From positions 1 through 49,792 of IMG/VR virus record IMGVR_UViG_3300037228_000070: a DNA stretch of 49,792 bases. One strand, 5' to 3'. Made by a program: the position numbers and the translations under genes. The notes under the pieces were generated by a model. It ran no database searches. It was given only the letters and a program-made list of their open reading frames with translations, and was not told the origin of the DNA. Origin of the DNA: a virus. The first letter of the stretch is position 1. Each line of letters opens with the position of its first letter. Shown piece after piece: positions 40,393 through 48,073 of this stretch.

Positions 40393-41051
40393 GCTGGAAT
40401 CCGCTCGATCGCGGCGAACAGCTGGCGGCCGATCCACTCGGTGTAGGCTGGCGGAATCGCTTGCGTGAGCTCCTGGCGGGTCATCCACTCGATGCCCATC
40501 GCGGTTGGCCACAGGTCGGCGCGCTTGTCGCCGCCGTTGCCGTAGACGCCGCAGATGCGGCTCTTGCCGCCGCGCTTGCGGTCGTCGCCGTTGAGCGCCG
40601 GTAACACGGCCTCGCCGCGGTTGTGTGCGCACGTCGGGGAGAGCAGGACGACAGACGACTCGAACAGTCTATGCCGGCGGATGAGGTGGAGGCCGACCAT
40701 CGACCCGCACAGCATGACCGGAGCCTCGAGCGGCGCCCCGACGACGTTCTCGATCACGTACGGAGCGCCGAACGCGCGCAAGCGAGCCCGCGTTCCTGGG
40801 ATGAGGTCAGGGTATTCGCGGTGCGGCGATAGCTTCGCTAGCGAAGAATGACGCTGACACGGCGGCGACGCGTGAACGACGTCGAACCCATCCAGCGGGA
40901 ACGTCATCGCGTCGGCCTGGTGAAACTCGAACGGGTAGCGCGGCTGCGGCCGATTGTCGACGCCAACGACGTCGAACCCGGCGCGATCGTAGCCCATCGC
41001 CGCACCGCCGGCGCCGCAGAACAGGTCGAGCAGCCGAGGGCGTGCGGTCAT
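40389..41051 (-). CDS. DNA cytosine-5 methyltransferase, short form
   Basis: 220 residues, ATG at 41049-41051 (ATGA overlap). Motif I LLDLFCGAGGAAMGY, motif IV SPPCQ (catalytic C65) and motif VI ENV (101-103) are in order. The target-recognition region is very small, so specificity may be broad or the enzyme may act with another subunit. It probably protects phage DNA. Together with the ParB-methyltransferase this gives two DNA modifiers. Confidence 0.88.
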   Translation of the reverse strand: MTARPRLLDLFCGAGGAAMGYDRAGFDVVGVDNRPQPRYPFEFHQADAMTFPLDGFDVVHASPPCQRHSSLAKLSPHREYPDLIPGTRARLRAFGAPYVIENVVGAPLEAPVMLCGSMVGLHLIRRHRLFESSVVLLSPTCAHNRGEAVLPALNGDDRKRGGKSRICGVYGNGGDKRADLWPTAMGIEWMTRQELTQAIPPAYTEWIGRQLFAAIERIPA

Positions 41052-41743
41052 CGCAGCGGCCGGTTCACGGGCTCGCCCCAGGCCGGCTGCGCACCGGCCG
41101 CGTGAGGGCTGCGCTCGAACTCGTCGCTGTGAAACGGCGCCGGCGGGGGCGTCGGCCGCCGGCTCGCGAGTCGGTTCTGGAACCACGCCATCGTGACGAA
41201 CGGCTGCCCGGCCGCATCCCGAATCCGGTCGTGCGCCGCGTCGATCTCTGTCGGCGACATTCCGGCCTTGACCATATCCACGACGGCTCGCCGGTTCCGG
41301 GTTCGCCAGGTCGACCACGTCATGCCGGAGAGCAGCGGTTCGATTCGCGGCCGAAGCAGGCCGATCGCGTCGTCGGCGACCCGTTCATCTGCCGTTCTCG
41401 GGTCCTTACGTTCAGGCTTCACAGTCTGAGCCGTAGGCTCAGATACTAACTCACCCTGAACGTAAGAGACGGGGTTAGACGACTCCTTTGTGATCCGCGG
41501 GCGCGTACGCGTAGCGGGCGCAGGCAGGGGCAGCTCAGGCGCAGGGCCTCGTAAATCCAGGCGCGGCTCAGGCGCGTGCGCCCGCAGACGCTCTTCGGCG
41601 AGAAGCCTTTTCCCCTCGGCGTCGCCGACCCGGTGCCCCGCCTTTCGGACGAGCGCGAACACCTCGGCGTTCGTCGGCGCCATGCCGATCTCGGTGAGGC
41701 ATCGGTAGACGCGAACGAGCGCGTCGGCTGCGGCCGGGGTCAC
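41048..41743 (-). CDS. Hypothetical protein, possible replication accessory
   Basis: 231 residues, GTG start (GTGA overlap). A short helical N-terminal domain (about 1-55) and a C-terminal domain (about 120-200, DDAIGLLRPRIEPLLSGMTWSTWRTRNRRAVVDMVKAGMS) are joined by a Pro-rich disordered linker. The two-domain layout next to a helicase recalls helicase loaders or replication initiators, but I see no ATPase motif. Confidence 0.5.
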   Translation of the reverse strand: MTPAAADALVRVYRCLTEIGMAPTNAEVFALVRKAGHRVGDAEGKRLLAEERLRAHAPEPRLDLRGPAPELPLPAPATRTRPRITKESSNPVSYVQGELVSEPTAQTVKPERKDPRTADERVADDAIGLLRPRIEPLLSGMTWSTWRTRNRRAVVDMVKAGMSPTEIDAAHDRIRDAAGQPFVTMAWFQNRLASRRPTPPPAPFHSDEFERSPHAAGAQPAWGEPVNRPLR

Positions 41744-41952
41744 GCGCGCCGCCGGGGGATCGGGTAGGCGTCGCCGTGGTACTCCACAGGGTGGGGAGAG
41801 GCTGGGGATTCGCGCGGCGGCTCGGCGTAGGCCGAGAGCGGAAACCGGCGCCGCAGCTTACCGGAGGCGATACTCTGCTCCGCTTCGAGCGCGTTCTTGA
41901 TCGAGATCGGCAGCCGGCGGCGGGGCTTCCCTAACCGCGTCACGGACGGCAT
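41740..41952 (-). CDS. 70-residue basic protein
   Basis: ATG at 41950-41952, stop overlapping the next GTG. Arg/Pro-rich with a central helix (ISIKNALEAEQSIASGKLRRRF). It overlaps the upstream gene by 13 bases. Possibly DNA-binding. No family recognised. Confidence 0.45.
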   Translation of the reverse strand: MPSVTRLGKPRRRLPISIKNALEAEQSIASGKLRRRFPLSAYAEPPRESPASPHPVEYHGDAYPIPRRRA

Positions 41953-42134
41953 TGGCTGTCGTGGTCGGCGAGCGGGATGTAGGCGTAGTGCGGCGCCCAG
42001 TCGGGCCAGTCTCGCGAACGCGTAACGCGGACGTGCTCGACGAGGACGCCGCACGCCTTGCAAGCCTTCAGGTAGAGCGAGTCGCCGAGCCCCTCGCGGG
42101 AAACGACGGCATCGCTCTGGTCGAGAACGATCAC
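41940..42134 (-). CDS. 64-residue Cys-containing protein
   Basis: GTG at 42132-42134 is chosen as start because the region upstream folds into strong hairpins. An in-frame ATG at 42263 would make a 107-residue form translated through them. The protein has CKAC and HDSQC, a potential zinc site, and begins with IVLDQSDAVVS. Function unknown. Confidence 0.4.
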   Translation of the reverse strand: MIVLDQSDAVVSREGLGDSLYLKACKACGVLVEHVRVTRSRDWPDWAPHYAYIPLADHDSQCRP

Positions 42135-42148
42135 GGTAGGCAAAGGAA

Positions 42149-42252
42149 GAGCCCTCTCGGGTGTGCGCCGAAAGGGCTCGTCCGTCGCTGGGAGAGACGA
42201 CCGCTTGGGCGCTTCAAGGTGTCCTGCGAAGGGATAGGACGCCGAAGCGCCC
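42149..42252 (-). ncRNA. Two strong stem-loops between operon genes
   Basis: Stem 1 (42149-42179) pairs GAGCCCT with AGGGCTC and an inner TCGG/CCGA. On the minus strand it is followed by TTCCTTTG. Stem 2 (42207-42252) has 17 pairs: GGGCGCTTC with GAAGCGCCC, then GGTGTCCT with AGGACGCC after a two-base bulge. The place, after the exonuclease gene in the leftward operon, suits a terminator/attenuator or a structured small RNA. I cannot tell which. Confidence 0.5.
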
Positions 42253-42302
42253 TTCGCTGCCAAGGTGGCCTCCCCGTCGGGAAGTCGCCTCTGGTCGGGC
42301 GG

Positions 42303-43061
42303 TTACGGTGCTGGGCCGCCGCGGTCCTTCTCGCTCCCGGTGCGCCGCACTTCGCGCTCGAGATTCCAGCGCAAGTCCGGGCTCAGGTCTTTCATCTCGC
42401 GCAGGCACCACCGGATATAGCCGGGGTCGCTGCCGACGATCGGCTGGCCGCGATACTTGCCGAAGGGCCACTTTTCGATGACGACCGGCGACTCCGAGAG
42501 CGCGATGAGGTCGTCGATGGACGTCGAGTAACTGTCGCGCCCCGGGTCCTGGAACCGCGCTAGGATATGGTCGAGCACGAAGCGCAACGCGACCACGTCG
42601 GCCTCCGCGCGATGGGGGTCCAGGCCGCCTAGGTCCAGCCGCGCGCCGCCGAACGAGTAACGCAGCGTCTGGAGCCGGTGCTCGGACTCCTCGGGGAACA
42701 GATGCTGCGCCAGGCGCTTCGTACAGATCCATCGCCGGTCATAGAGCGCCGGCGCGATCATCCGCGCATCGAACTCCGCGTTGTGCGCGACGACGATCGC
42801 GTTGGCCGGAACGAACCATTCCAGCGCGCGCTCGACGTCGGGCCATTCGGGCGCTCCGGCGACATCCTCGTCGATGATTCCGGTGAGCGCTGAGATGAAC
42901 GCGGGGATCGGCACGGTAGGCCGCACGAAGGTCGAGAACCGGCTCCAGGTGTGACCGTAGCCGTCGACGTAGTGCGCCGCGACCTCGATGACCTGGGCCG
43001 ATTCGTCCAGGCCGGTCGTCTCGGTATCGACCAAGACAAAGAGCGATTCGGAGATTGTCAC
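42303..43061 (-). CDS. DnaQ-family 3'-5' exonuclease with DUF3820 tail
   Basis: 252 residues, GTG at 43059-43061 (GTGA overlap). DEDD motifs: VDTETTG (D12, E14), HNAEFD (H93-D98) and HRAEAD (H150, D155). The C-terminus (EKWPFGKYRGQPI...DPGYIRWCL) is the short DUF3820 domain that accompanies some phage exonucleases. It would trim 3' ends in repair or proofreading. Confidence 0.88.
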   Translation of the reverse strand: MTISESLFVLVDTETTGLDESAQVIEVAAHYVDGYGHTWSRFSTFVRPTVPIPAFISALTGIIDEDVAGAPEWPDVERALEWFVPANAIVVAHNAEFDARMIAPALYDRRWICTKRLAQHLFPEESEHRLQTLRYSFGGARLDLGGLDPHRAEADVVALRFVLDHILARFQDPGRDSYSTSIDDLIALSESPVVIEKWPFGKYRGQPIVGSDPGYIRWCLREMKDLSPDLRWNLEREVRRTGSEKDRGGPAP

Positions 43062-44173
43062 GTCGCTGGCGCGGCCTCGCGCAGCTTCGCAACGATCTTC
43101 TCGACGTTCGCCTTCGCCTTGCCCCAGCCGCCGCAGTCGGCGACGACATCGTTTACCTCCCCCTCGTCCAGGCCGAGCGTCTTGCCGAGGGTCTTGAGCG
43201 CCTTCGCCAGCTCCGGTCCGCTCAGCAGGGCGAAGCGCTCGGCCTCGCTGGGCTCCTCGACGACGACGGCCTCCTCGACGACGCGCTCTGGCTCGGGCTC
43301 CGCAGCCGCGCGATCGAGCTTCGCCTTCGCGGTCGCAGGTGTCGCTGGCGGGGCGGCTTCGATCTCGAACCAATCGGCCGGGATGCTCATCCCGTCGTTG
43401 ATCGAGTTGAATTTCTTGGTCAGGTCGACGATCAGCATCGGCGTGATCGCCTCGATGCGGCGTTGGATGCGCGCCTCGATCGCCTTCTGCGAGACGCCGA
43501 GCTTCGCGAACTCGGCCAGCATGGCTTTGATTCGCTCGGGCGTGACCTTGACGGTGGTCATGAGCGTCTGCTCGCACCACGCAACGGCCTGCTGCTGAAC
43601 GTAGATCGGGATGACGCCCAGGATGCAGGCGCGCACGCGGCGCGCGCCGTTGTTCGCGATCAGCTCGTAGACGTCGCGCGTCTCGGTGAGCTTCTTGGGA
43701 CCCTGCTTGGTATCCCGAACGTGCGGCTGCTGGAAGAGTTTGGTCGCCTTCGAGTTCGTCTCGACGTCCCAGGCGAACGACTCGACGGTGCTCTCGCCGG
43801 GCTGGCCGTTGCGGCCCGCGCGCTGTTCGAGCTCGCGCGTCCCCCACTGCATATTGCCCCAGTTCTGAGCGAGCGCTTCGGCGAGCCGAATGCTCGGGCC
43901 GGTGATCTCGGTCCCGCCGCGGGCGTAGGAGTACATCGCCCGTTCGGCCAGGCCGGGATGCGAGCAGGCGTTCTTGATGCGGTCGAGCGCCGTGATCTGA
44001 TCGCGCGGGAACCGCTGCGCGATGACCATCGCGGCTTGGACTTCGGCGATTGCGCGCGCCGCCTCGGTTTCCACTGCGGCCTCGCGTTTGGCCGGCGGGC
44101 TGAATGGGTCGCCGTTTGCCGGGCGCGTGGCGACGGCGTGATCTTGGTCGTCGGGGACGAGGGATTGGGTCAT
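43058..44173 (-). CDS. Recombination protein, RecT-like annealing candidate
   Basis: 371 residues, ATG at 44171-44173 (ATGA overlap). The central part (RFPRDQITALDRIKNACSHPGLAERAMYSYARGG, GPSIRLAEALAQNWGNM, DVYELIANNGARRVRACILGVIP) is a conserved phage family usually beside a YqaJ or lambda-type exonuclease, as here. I infer single-strand annealing coupled to that exonuclease. The C-terminal third is acidic and Ala-rich, as in SSB-like proteins. Confidence 0.7.
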   Translation of the reverse strand: MTQSLVPDDQDHAVATRPANGDPFSPPAKREAAVETEAARAIAEVQAAMVIAQRFPRDQITALDRIKNACSHPGLAERAMYSYARGGTEITGPSIRLAEALAQNWGNMQWGTRELEQRAGRNGQPGESTVESFAWDVETNSKATKLFQQPHVRDTKQGPKKLTETRDVYELIANNGARRVRACILGVIPIYVQQQAVAWCEQTLMTTVKVTPERIKAMLAEFAKLGVSQKAIEARIQRRIEAITPMLIVDLTKKFNSINDGMSIPADWFEIEAAPPATPATAKAKLDRAAAEPEPERVVEEAVVVEEPSEAERFALLSGPELAKALKTLGKTLGLDEGEVNDVVADCGGWGKAKANVEKIVAKLREAAPAT

Positions 44174-45138
44174 TTTTTCTCCTTGACGAGCCGCACAACG
44201 CGGAACGTCGACTCTTTGACGGCATGGGCAGCGCGCGTCTGAGCGCGGCAGGTGAGGTATGGCTCGCCGCGGACGAGCAGCGTATCGGCCTCGCCGAGGA
44301 AGCCGCCGATCTCGTCGCGCAGCGCTTTGATCTCGCGCTCGTCGGCGTTCTTGCGCGCGGAGAGCTCGGCCCAACGGAGAGCCGATTGAGCGATCTCCGC
44401 GCTCGCTTCCACCGAGATCGACGCATGGCGCGGGTAGACCATCTGGACTTCATCGAGCGTCGATGGCTCGGGCGGGTCGTTCGCGAGTACGCGCTGCCAG
44501 AAGCGCGCCTCGACGATCCGCATCTTCGCGATCGCATCGTCGTCGCGCTCGATCGGGTGAACGTGCAGGCCGATTCCAGCCTTGAAGGCCACTACGTCGC
44601 AGATCGGCGCACCGTGGACGCTCATCTGGTGCTGCGCCTGCGCCCACACGTCGACCGGCACCGCCGGGCTACCGTCCTCGCCCCACTGCGGGCTGATGAA
44701 TCCGTGGGAGAGGAAGCCGACCGTTTTGATTTCGACCAGCCGCGTCTCGCCGATAACGTCGCGGTCGATGTTCGCCAGCATGTACGGGTGCTCGCGGTCG
44801 CGCAGGACGCGGTTCGAGCGGCGCAGTCGGCGGCCCGTGCGCTCGGCGTACATATCGGCGACGACTGGTTCGAGCGCGATCCCGATGCGCACGGCCTCGT
44901 TGTCGGAGAGGTCGGGCTCGGGCTCCGCGCCGGTCTTGACCAGGAACAGCGAACGCGGCGTCTTGCCTTCGTACTCGCTGATGCCTGTTGCGGCAGCGGC
45001 GTCAGATGAGCCGATGCCGGTGCGCCGGATCGCGAACCACTCGGCGCGGTCAGCGTAGGCGCGGCCATCGACGCGCGCGTTTATCGGAGTCCAATTCTCC
45101 GTTGCCTGTCTGGCGTTTTCGTGCTTGGCGATTTTCAT
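44170..45138 (-). CDS. YqaJ-type viral recombination exonuclease
   Basis: 322 residues, ATG at 45136-45138 preceded by GAAAGGCTCCG. YqaJ features: RRTGIGSSDAAAATG (39-52), ALEPVVADMY with E90, ANIDRD (D125) and LVEIKTV (E136, K138) as the PD-(D/E)xK core. It resects double-strand ends to give single strands for the annealing protein encoded immediately downstream. Confidence 0.92.
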   Translation of the reverse strand: MKIAKHENARQATENWTPINARVDGRAYADRAEWFAIRRTGIGSSDAAAATGISEYEGKTPRSLFLVKTGAEPEPDLSDNEAVRIGIALEPVVADMYAERTGRRLRRSNRVLRDREHPYMLANIDRDVIGETRLVEIKTVGFLSHGFISPQWGEDGSPAVPVDVWAQAQHQMSVHGAPICDVVAFKAGIGLHVHPIERDDDAIAKMRIVEARFWQRVLANDPPEPSTLDEVQMVYPRHASISVEASAEIAQSALRWAELSARKNADEREIKALRDEIGGFLGEADTLLVRGEPYLTCRAQTRAAHAVKESTFRVVRLVKEKK

Positions 45139-45317
45139 GCGGAGCCTTTCGAGTGTGTTAGTTGTTCGCGAACGTCGAGTGCGACCTCAAGAATGAGCAG
45201 TAGAATCGCGCCGATATAGATGAGCGGTCCGCCCGCATGGGTCACGCCAGCGACCTCAGTCTCGATGTAGCGGTTATTGTGCTGAGCGTCGGCTTCGATT
45301 TTCTTGCGCGCCCTCAC
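45135..45317 (-). CDS. 60-residue membrane-associated protein
   Basis: GTG at 45315-45317 (GTGA overlap). A polar N-terminus precedes one hydrophobic segment (about 31-47, PLIYIGAILLLILEVAL). Probably a single-pass inner-membrane protein. Function unknown. Confidence 0.5.
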   Translation of the reverse strand: MRARKKIEADAQHNNRYIETEVAGVTHAGGPLIYIGAILLLILEVALDVREQLTHSKGSA

Positions 45318-45562
45318 GCCGTTCCCGCCTTGATCGCCGCGAACGAAATGGTGGTCATGTTGCACCGGGCGCACCCGCCGACCGAATCCTCGGCGCAACG
45401 CGGCATCTCGCACATCGGGCACCAGGCGACCCCGGCGCGCAGGCAGACCACGGTCGAGCCGCGCACGATCGTGCAGGCGTACTTCTCGCCGCGCTGGATG
45501 CCGGCGCGCACGCGTTGGGACGGGAGACTTGACGCCGCGTCGGGCGCCGGGGTATCGTTCAT
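45314..45562 (-). CDS. 82-residue Cys-rich protein
   Basis: ATG at 45560-45562. Seven cysteines (C30, C40, C48, C51, C56, C64, C67) including CPMC and CARC indicate at least one zinc site. It is the second gene of the leftward operon and so is made early. A host-takeover factor that binds a host protein or nucleic acid is plausible but unproven. Confidence 0.6.
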   Translation of the reverse strand: MNDTPAPDAASSLPSQRVRAGIQRGEKYACTIVRGSTVVCLRAGVAWCPMCEMPRCAEDSVGGCARCNMTTISFAAIKAGTA

Positions 45563-45599
45563 GTGCGTTCGCTTTCCTCGCAGAAGGTGGATCGAGCGG

Positions 45600-45620
45600 G
45601 ACCGAAGGGCAACCTCGGTC
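45600..45620 (-). other. Short hairpin after the HTH regulator gene
   Basis: GACCGA pairs with TCGGTC with a GG/CC inner step. No T tract follows on the minus strand. It might slow the polymerase or stabilise the mRNA. Weak evidence. Confidence 0.3.
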
Positions 45621-45631
45621 TCGTTCGCGTT

Positions 45632-45904
45632 TCAGGTGGCGGTGCGCCCCGCCCGGCTTCGGTCGGCCAGGTCGGCCCGGTAGGCGGCAAGCACCTCGGC
45701 CTTCGCCGCCGACACAGCCTCTGGGTCGTCCAGCGACCCGCCGCGCAGGGCGACCAGGGCGCGGGCGAGCGGCTCATGGTAATAGGGCACCGGAAGGTGC
45801 CGGCCGACCCTCCAGCCCCAAGCCGAAACACGGCTGACGCCGACCGAATCGGCGAGTTCGCTGAGACGGAAGGGGTCGAGGAGTCTCGGGATCGCATCGG
45901 CCAT
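45632..45904 (-). CDS. Small HTH regulator, repressor/Cro-type
   Basis: 90 residues, ATG at 45902-45904. The N-terminal half (FRLSELADSVGVSRVSAWGWRVG) is a helix-turn-helix of the Cro/CI class, the rest is helical. The transcript from the -10 at 45912-45917 would begin within a base or two of the ATG, so the mRNA is probably leaderless, like lambda cI from PRM. It likely binds the shared region 45904-45991 and controls both promoters. No peptidase domain and no integrase, so lysogeny is not shown. Confidence 0.7.
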   Translation of the reverse strand: MADAIPRLLDPFRLSELADSVGVSRVSAWGWRVGRHLPVPYYHEPLARALVALRGGSLDDPEAVSAAKAEVLAAYRADLADRSRAGRTAT

Positions 45905-45911
45905 GCTCCCA

Positions 45912-45940
45912 ATGTTACCTTATCGTTAGCCCGTTGACAA
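45912..45940 (-). promoter_or_regulatory. Leftward early promoter
   Basis: On the minus strand: TTGTCA (45935-45940), 17-base spacer, TAACAT (45912-45917). Its -35 overlaps that of the rightward promoter on the opposite strand. Confidence 0.65.
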
Positions 45941-45962
45941 GGGGATGTTAAGCGATTATGAT
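45934..45962 (+). promoter_or_regulatory. Rightward early promoter
   Basis: TTGACA (45934-45939), 17-base spacer, TATGAT (45957-45962): near-consensus sigma70. TGCTCCCA (45904-45911) and TGGGAGCA (45962-45969) are perfect inverted repeats placed symmetrically around the joint -35 region and may be operator half-sites. Confidence 0.85.
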
Positions 45963-45991
45963 GGGAGCACCTTCTGCGAGAGGACGCCAAC

Positions 45992-46534
45992 GTGACCGAA
46001 ACCGCCCCCGCCTTCACCCCCGACGAGCTCGCCGCGCCGATCCTCGCCGACGAGCCCGACACCGCCGACGCCCCGCTCGGAGCCGAGACGTGGACGACTA
46101 CGGTCGGCCAGCTGATCGAGACGCAGAAGGGCGACACCCGGGTTGCTGGCGCCCTGCGGCAAATCCTCGACGGCGCGCTAGTCGCGACGATCACCGGCAG
46201 CGGCGGGACCGGGATCATCCGGTTCACGCGCCCGACGCCTACCGGCGACCTGGACGCCAAGACGGTCGCGCGCTACCGCAAGGACGGCCAGAGCGCCTAC
46301 TTCCATGAGGCGCGCTCGCTGGCCGGGCTCCCCGAGCTCGTCGACTGCGACGGCTGCGAGCCGGGGATCGTCCAGCGCGTCGTGGACGACTACGCCGACG
46401 ACACCGGGCCGTCGTACAAGGCGGTCGGTGGGTGCTCCATCGTGATCGAGCAGCCGCACCGGCTGACCGATACTGGCGAGCAGTTCGCGGTCCGCTCGCA
46501 CTACTGCCCAGTTTGTACGGCGGCTCGCGCATGA
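45992..46534 (+). CDS. First gene of the rightward early operon, unknown
   Basis: 180 residues, GTG 45992 with AGAGGA upstream and a leader of about 23 bases. Acidic N-terminus, a middle resembling a small beta domain (GGTGIIRFTRPTPTGDLDAKTV), then four Cys in pairs (CDGC and CPVC), perhaps a zinc site. First position behind the strongest promoter suggests a host-takeover or antirestriction role. No family recognised. Confidence 0.65.
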   Translation: MTETAPAFTPDELAAPILADEPDTADAPLGAETWTTTVGQLIETQKGDTRVAGALRQILDGALVATITGSGGTGIIRFTRPTPTGDLDAKTVARYRKDGQSAYFHEARSLAGLPELVDCDGCEPGIVQRVVDDYADDTGPSYKAVGGCSIVIEQPHRLTDTGEQFAVRSHYCPVCTAARA

Positions 46535-47106
46535 CGCCCGCCTCACTCGATGCCCGCGCGCCCGGAATTGCGAACATCGTCATTGAGCGTGATCGCTTAG
46601 AACAAGAGCGAGCAAATGAGGTCGCCGATCACGTTGCTCGCCTGAGTCGCATCGACGCTCAGCTTGCCGAACACAAGCGGCTCGTGGAGGCCCACGCCGC
46701 CGGAACCGACACGGACCGTGTGGTCGTTGCGCGCAGCATCATCACTATTCACGCGCGGACGCCCGGGTTAGGCGGCGATAGGCGGGCGGTGCTCGCTGAT
46801 GCCATTCGCTCCATCGCCCGCAACGGCTCTGCGCCGCAAGGTGTATATCGTGGCCTGCGTGACGCGTACTACGGGACCAAGAACTACGACCGCTGGACCG
46901 ATCAGCGTTCGGACCACGCATACGGCTTCGGTCCCAGCCACGGCTCGACGGTGTTCTCGGTTGGACTCACCCGTGCGTATCGTCGCCAACCGCTGACCGA
47001 CGAGCAAGTCGATGCCTGCATCTATTACCTCGAAGCGTTCCGTGACGGCCGCGTAGCCGCGCTCGACAGTCTCTTGGCCGAGACGCAGCCGGAGGTGACG
47101 AAATGA
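46531..47106 (+). CDS. Early hypothetical protein
   Basis: 191 residues, ATG 46531 (ATGA overlap). A coiled-coil N-terminal half (IERDRLEQERANEVADHVARLSRID) is followed by a Tyr/Arg-rich domain (GVYRGLRDAYYGTKNYDRWTDQRSDHAYGFG), a pattern found in several early phage proteins. Function unknown. Confidence 0.6.
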   Translation: MTPASLDARAPGIANIVIERDRLEQERANEVADHVARLSRIDAQLAEHKRLVEAHAAGTDTDRVVVARSIITIHARTPGLGGDRRAVLADAIRSIARNGSAPQGVYRGLRDAYYGTKNYDRWTDQRSDHAYGFGPSHGSTVFSVGLTRAYRRQPLTDEQVDACIYYLEAFRDGRVAALDSLLAETQPEVTK

Positions 47107-47312
47107 CGGGGCCGATCACCGACCCGCGCATCATCCTCGCCATCGCGGCGTTCGGGTTCACCGCGCTCCTCTACAGCCTCGTCGTGCTCGTTCGCTGGCT
47201 GGACGACCACTACAACCAGGGCTACGACCCGAGTGCCGAACGCCGCCGGGCTGCGCGCTCGTTCTCGATCGCGGACCCGGACCCGCTGTACGACGAGACG
47301 ATCGGCCCGTGA
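47103..47312 (+). CDS. Early single-pass membrane protein
   Basis: 69 residues, ATG 47103 (ATGA overlap). One membrane helix (about 9-31, IILAIAAFGFTALLYSLVVLV), then a polar cytoplasmic tail. The next gene also encodes a one-helix protein. They may act together at the membrane. Confidence 0.55.
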   Translation: MTGPITDPRIILAIAAFGFTALLYSLVVLVRWLDDHYNQGYDPSAERRRAARSFSIADPDPLYDETIGP

Positions 47313-47494
47313 CGGAGATCGTCCTCGTGGGCGCGACTTGCGCGCTACTCGGCTTCATCGTCGGCGCCCGCGTCTCAGCGCACGTCATCCAGCGCCAGAT
47401 CGAGGCCGCAGTCGGCCCCACCGTCGCGGCGCTGATCGCCCAGCGCGTCACGCAACACCTCTCGCCTTCCAGAAAGCAGACCACCGATGCCTGA
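47309..47494 (+). CDS. Early single-pass membrane protein
   Basis: 61 residues, GTG 47309 (GTGA overlap). An N-terminal helix (about 3-22, IVLVGATCALLGFIVGARVS) precedes an amphipathic helix and a polar end. It overlaps the next gene by 8 bases. Function unknown. Confidence 0.5.
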   Translation: MTEIVLVGATCALLGFIVGARVSAHVIQRQIEAAVGPTVAALIAQRVTQHLSPSRKQTTDA

Positions 47495-47864
47495 CCCGAA
47501 AACGCCCGCCGCGCCGAAACCTCGCAAGCCGCGCGCGACGTGGTCGCACATGGAGGTGTCCGTCCTCCTCATCGACTTTCAGACGCACGGCCTTGAAGGC
47601 GTGATGAAGCGCGCCGACCCCTTGAACAGCGACCGCTACGGCCTGCACGACGCCGACTCCGCGAAGGCGAAGCTGATCGAGCTCGGCCTGGTCGCGAAGC
47701 CCGAGAAGCCGGTCATCAGCAAGGGCGCCGAGGAGGCCGTTGGCGGGTTCGTCGCCCTGGTCAACGGCTTCAACGGCCCGGACCGCGTGCTGGCCGCGCG
47801 ACTGGCGATCATGTCGCTGCGCGAGCTGCTGCCCAAGCGCGAGCAGAAGGGCGGGGCGACGTGA
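47487..47864 (+). CDS. Early hypothetical protein
   Basis: 125 residues, ATG 47487. A basic Pro/Lys-rich start (PKTPAAPKPRKPRATW) leads to a helical domain (EVSVLLIDFQTHGLEGVMKRADPLN, ELGLVAKPEKPV). The basic arm suggests nucleic-acid contact. Family unknown. Confidence 0.55.
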   Translation: MPDPKTPAAPKPRKPRATWSHMEVSVLLIDFQTHGLEGVMKRADPLNSDRYGLHDADSAKAKLIELGLVAKPEKPVISKGAEEAVGGFVALVNGFNGPDRVLAARLAIMSLRELLPKREQKGGAT

Positions 47865-48073
47865 GCCGCGACACCGTGGGCATCATCGTGTCGCCCACGA
47901 AGCGGTACCTCGGCGACGGCGCCTATGTCGACCTCGACTCGTTCGGCGGCGTCGTGCTGACCGCCGAGGATGGTATCAGCGCGACCGACACGATCGTCCT
48001 GGAGCCCGAGGTGATCAGCGCGTTCGTCGGGTTCCTGCGGGACCACGCGCTGCTGCCGGATGCTCGGCGATGA
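47861..48073 (+). CDS. 70-residue early hypothetical protein
   Basis: GTG 47861 (GTGA overlap). A compact beta-rich fold is likely (GIIVSPTKRYLGDGAYVDLDSFGGVVL), then one helix. No family recognised. Confidence 0.55.
   Translation: MSRDTVGIIVSPTKRYLGDGAYVDLDSFGGVVLTAEDGISATDTIVLEPEVISAFVGFLRDHALLPDARR

Noticed and set aside
42135-42263. N-terminal extension of the 64-residue Cys protein to ATG 42263
   Set aside because: It would be translated through two strong stem-loops and is low in protein-like character; kept only as an alternative start.
45632-45904. Evidence for a full lysogeny module
   Set aside because: Only a small HTH regulator and switch are seen; no integrase, excisionase, partition genes or attachment site were found in the window.
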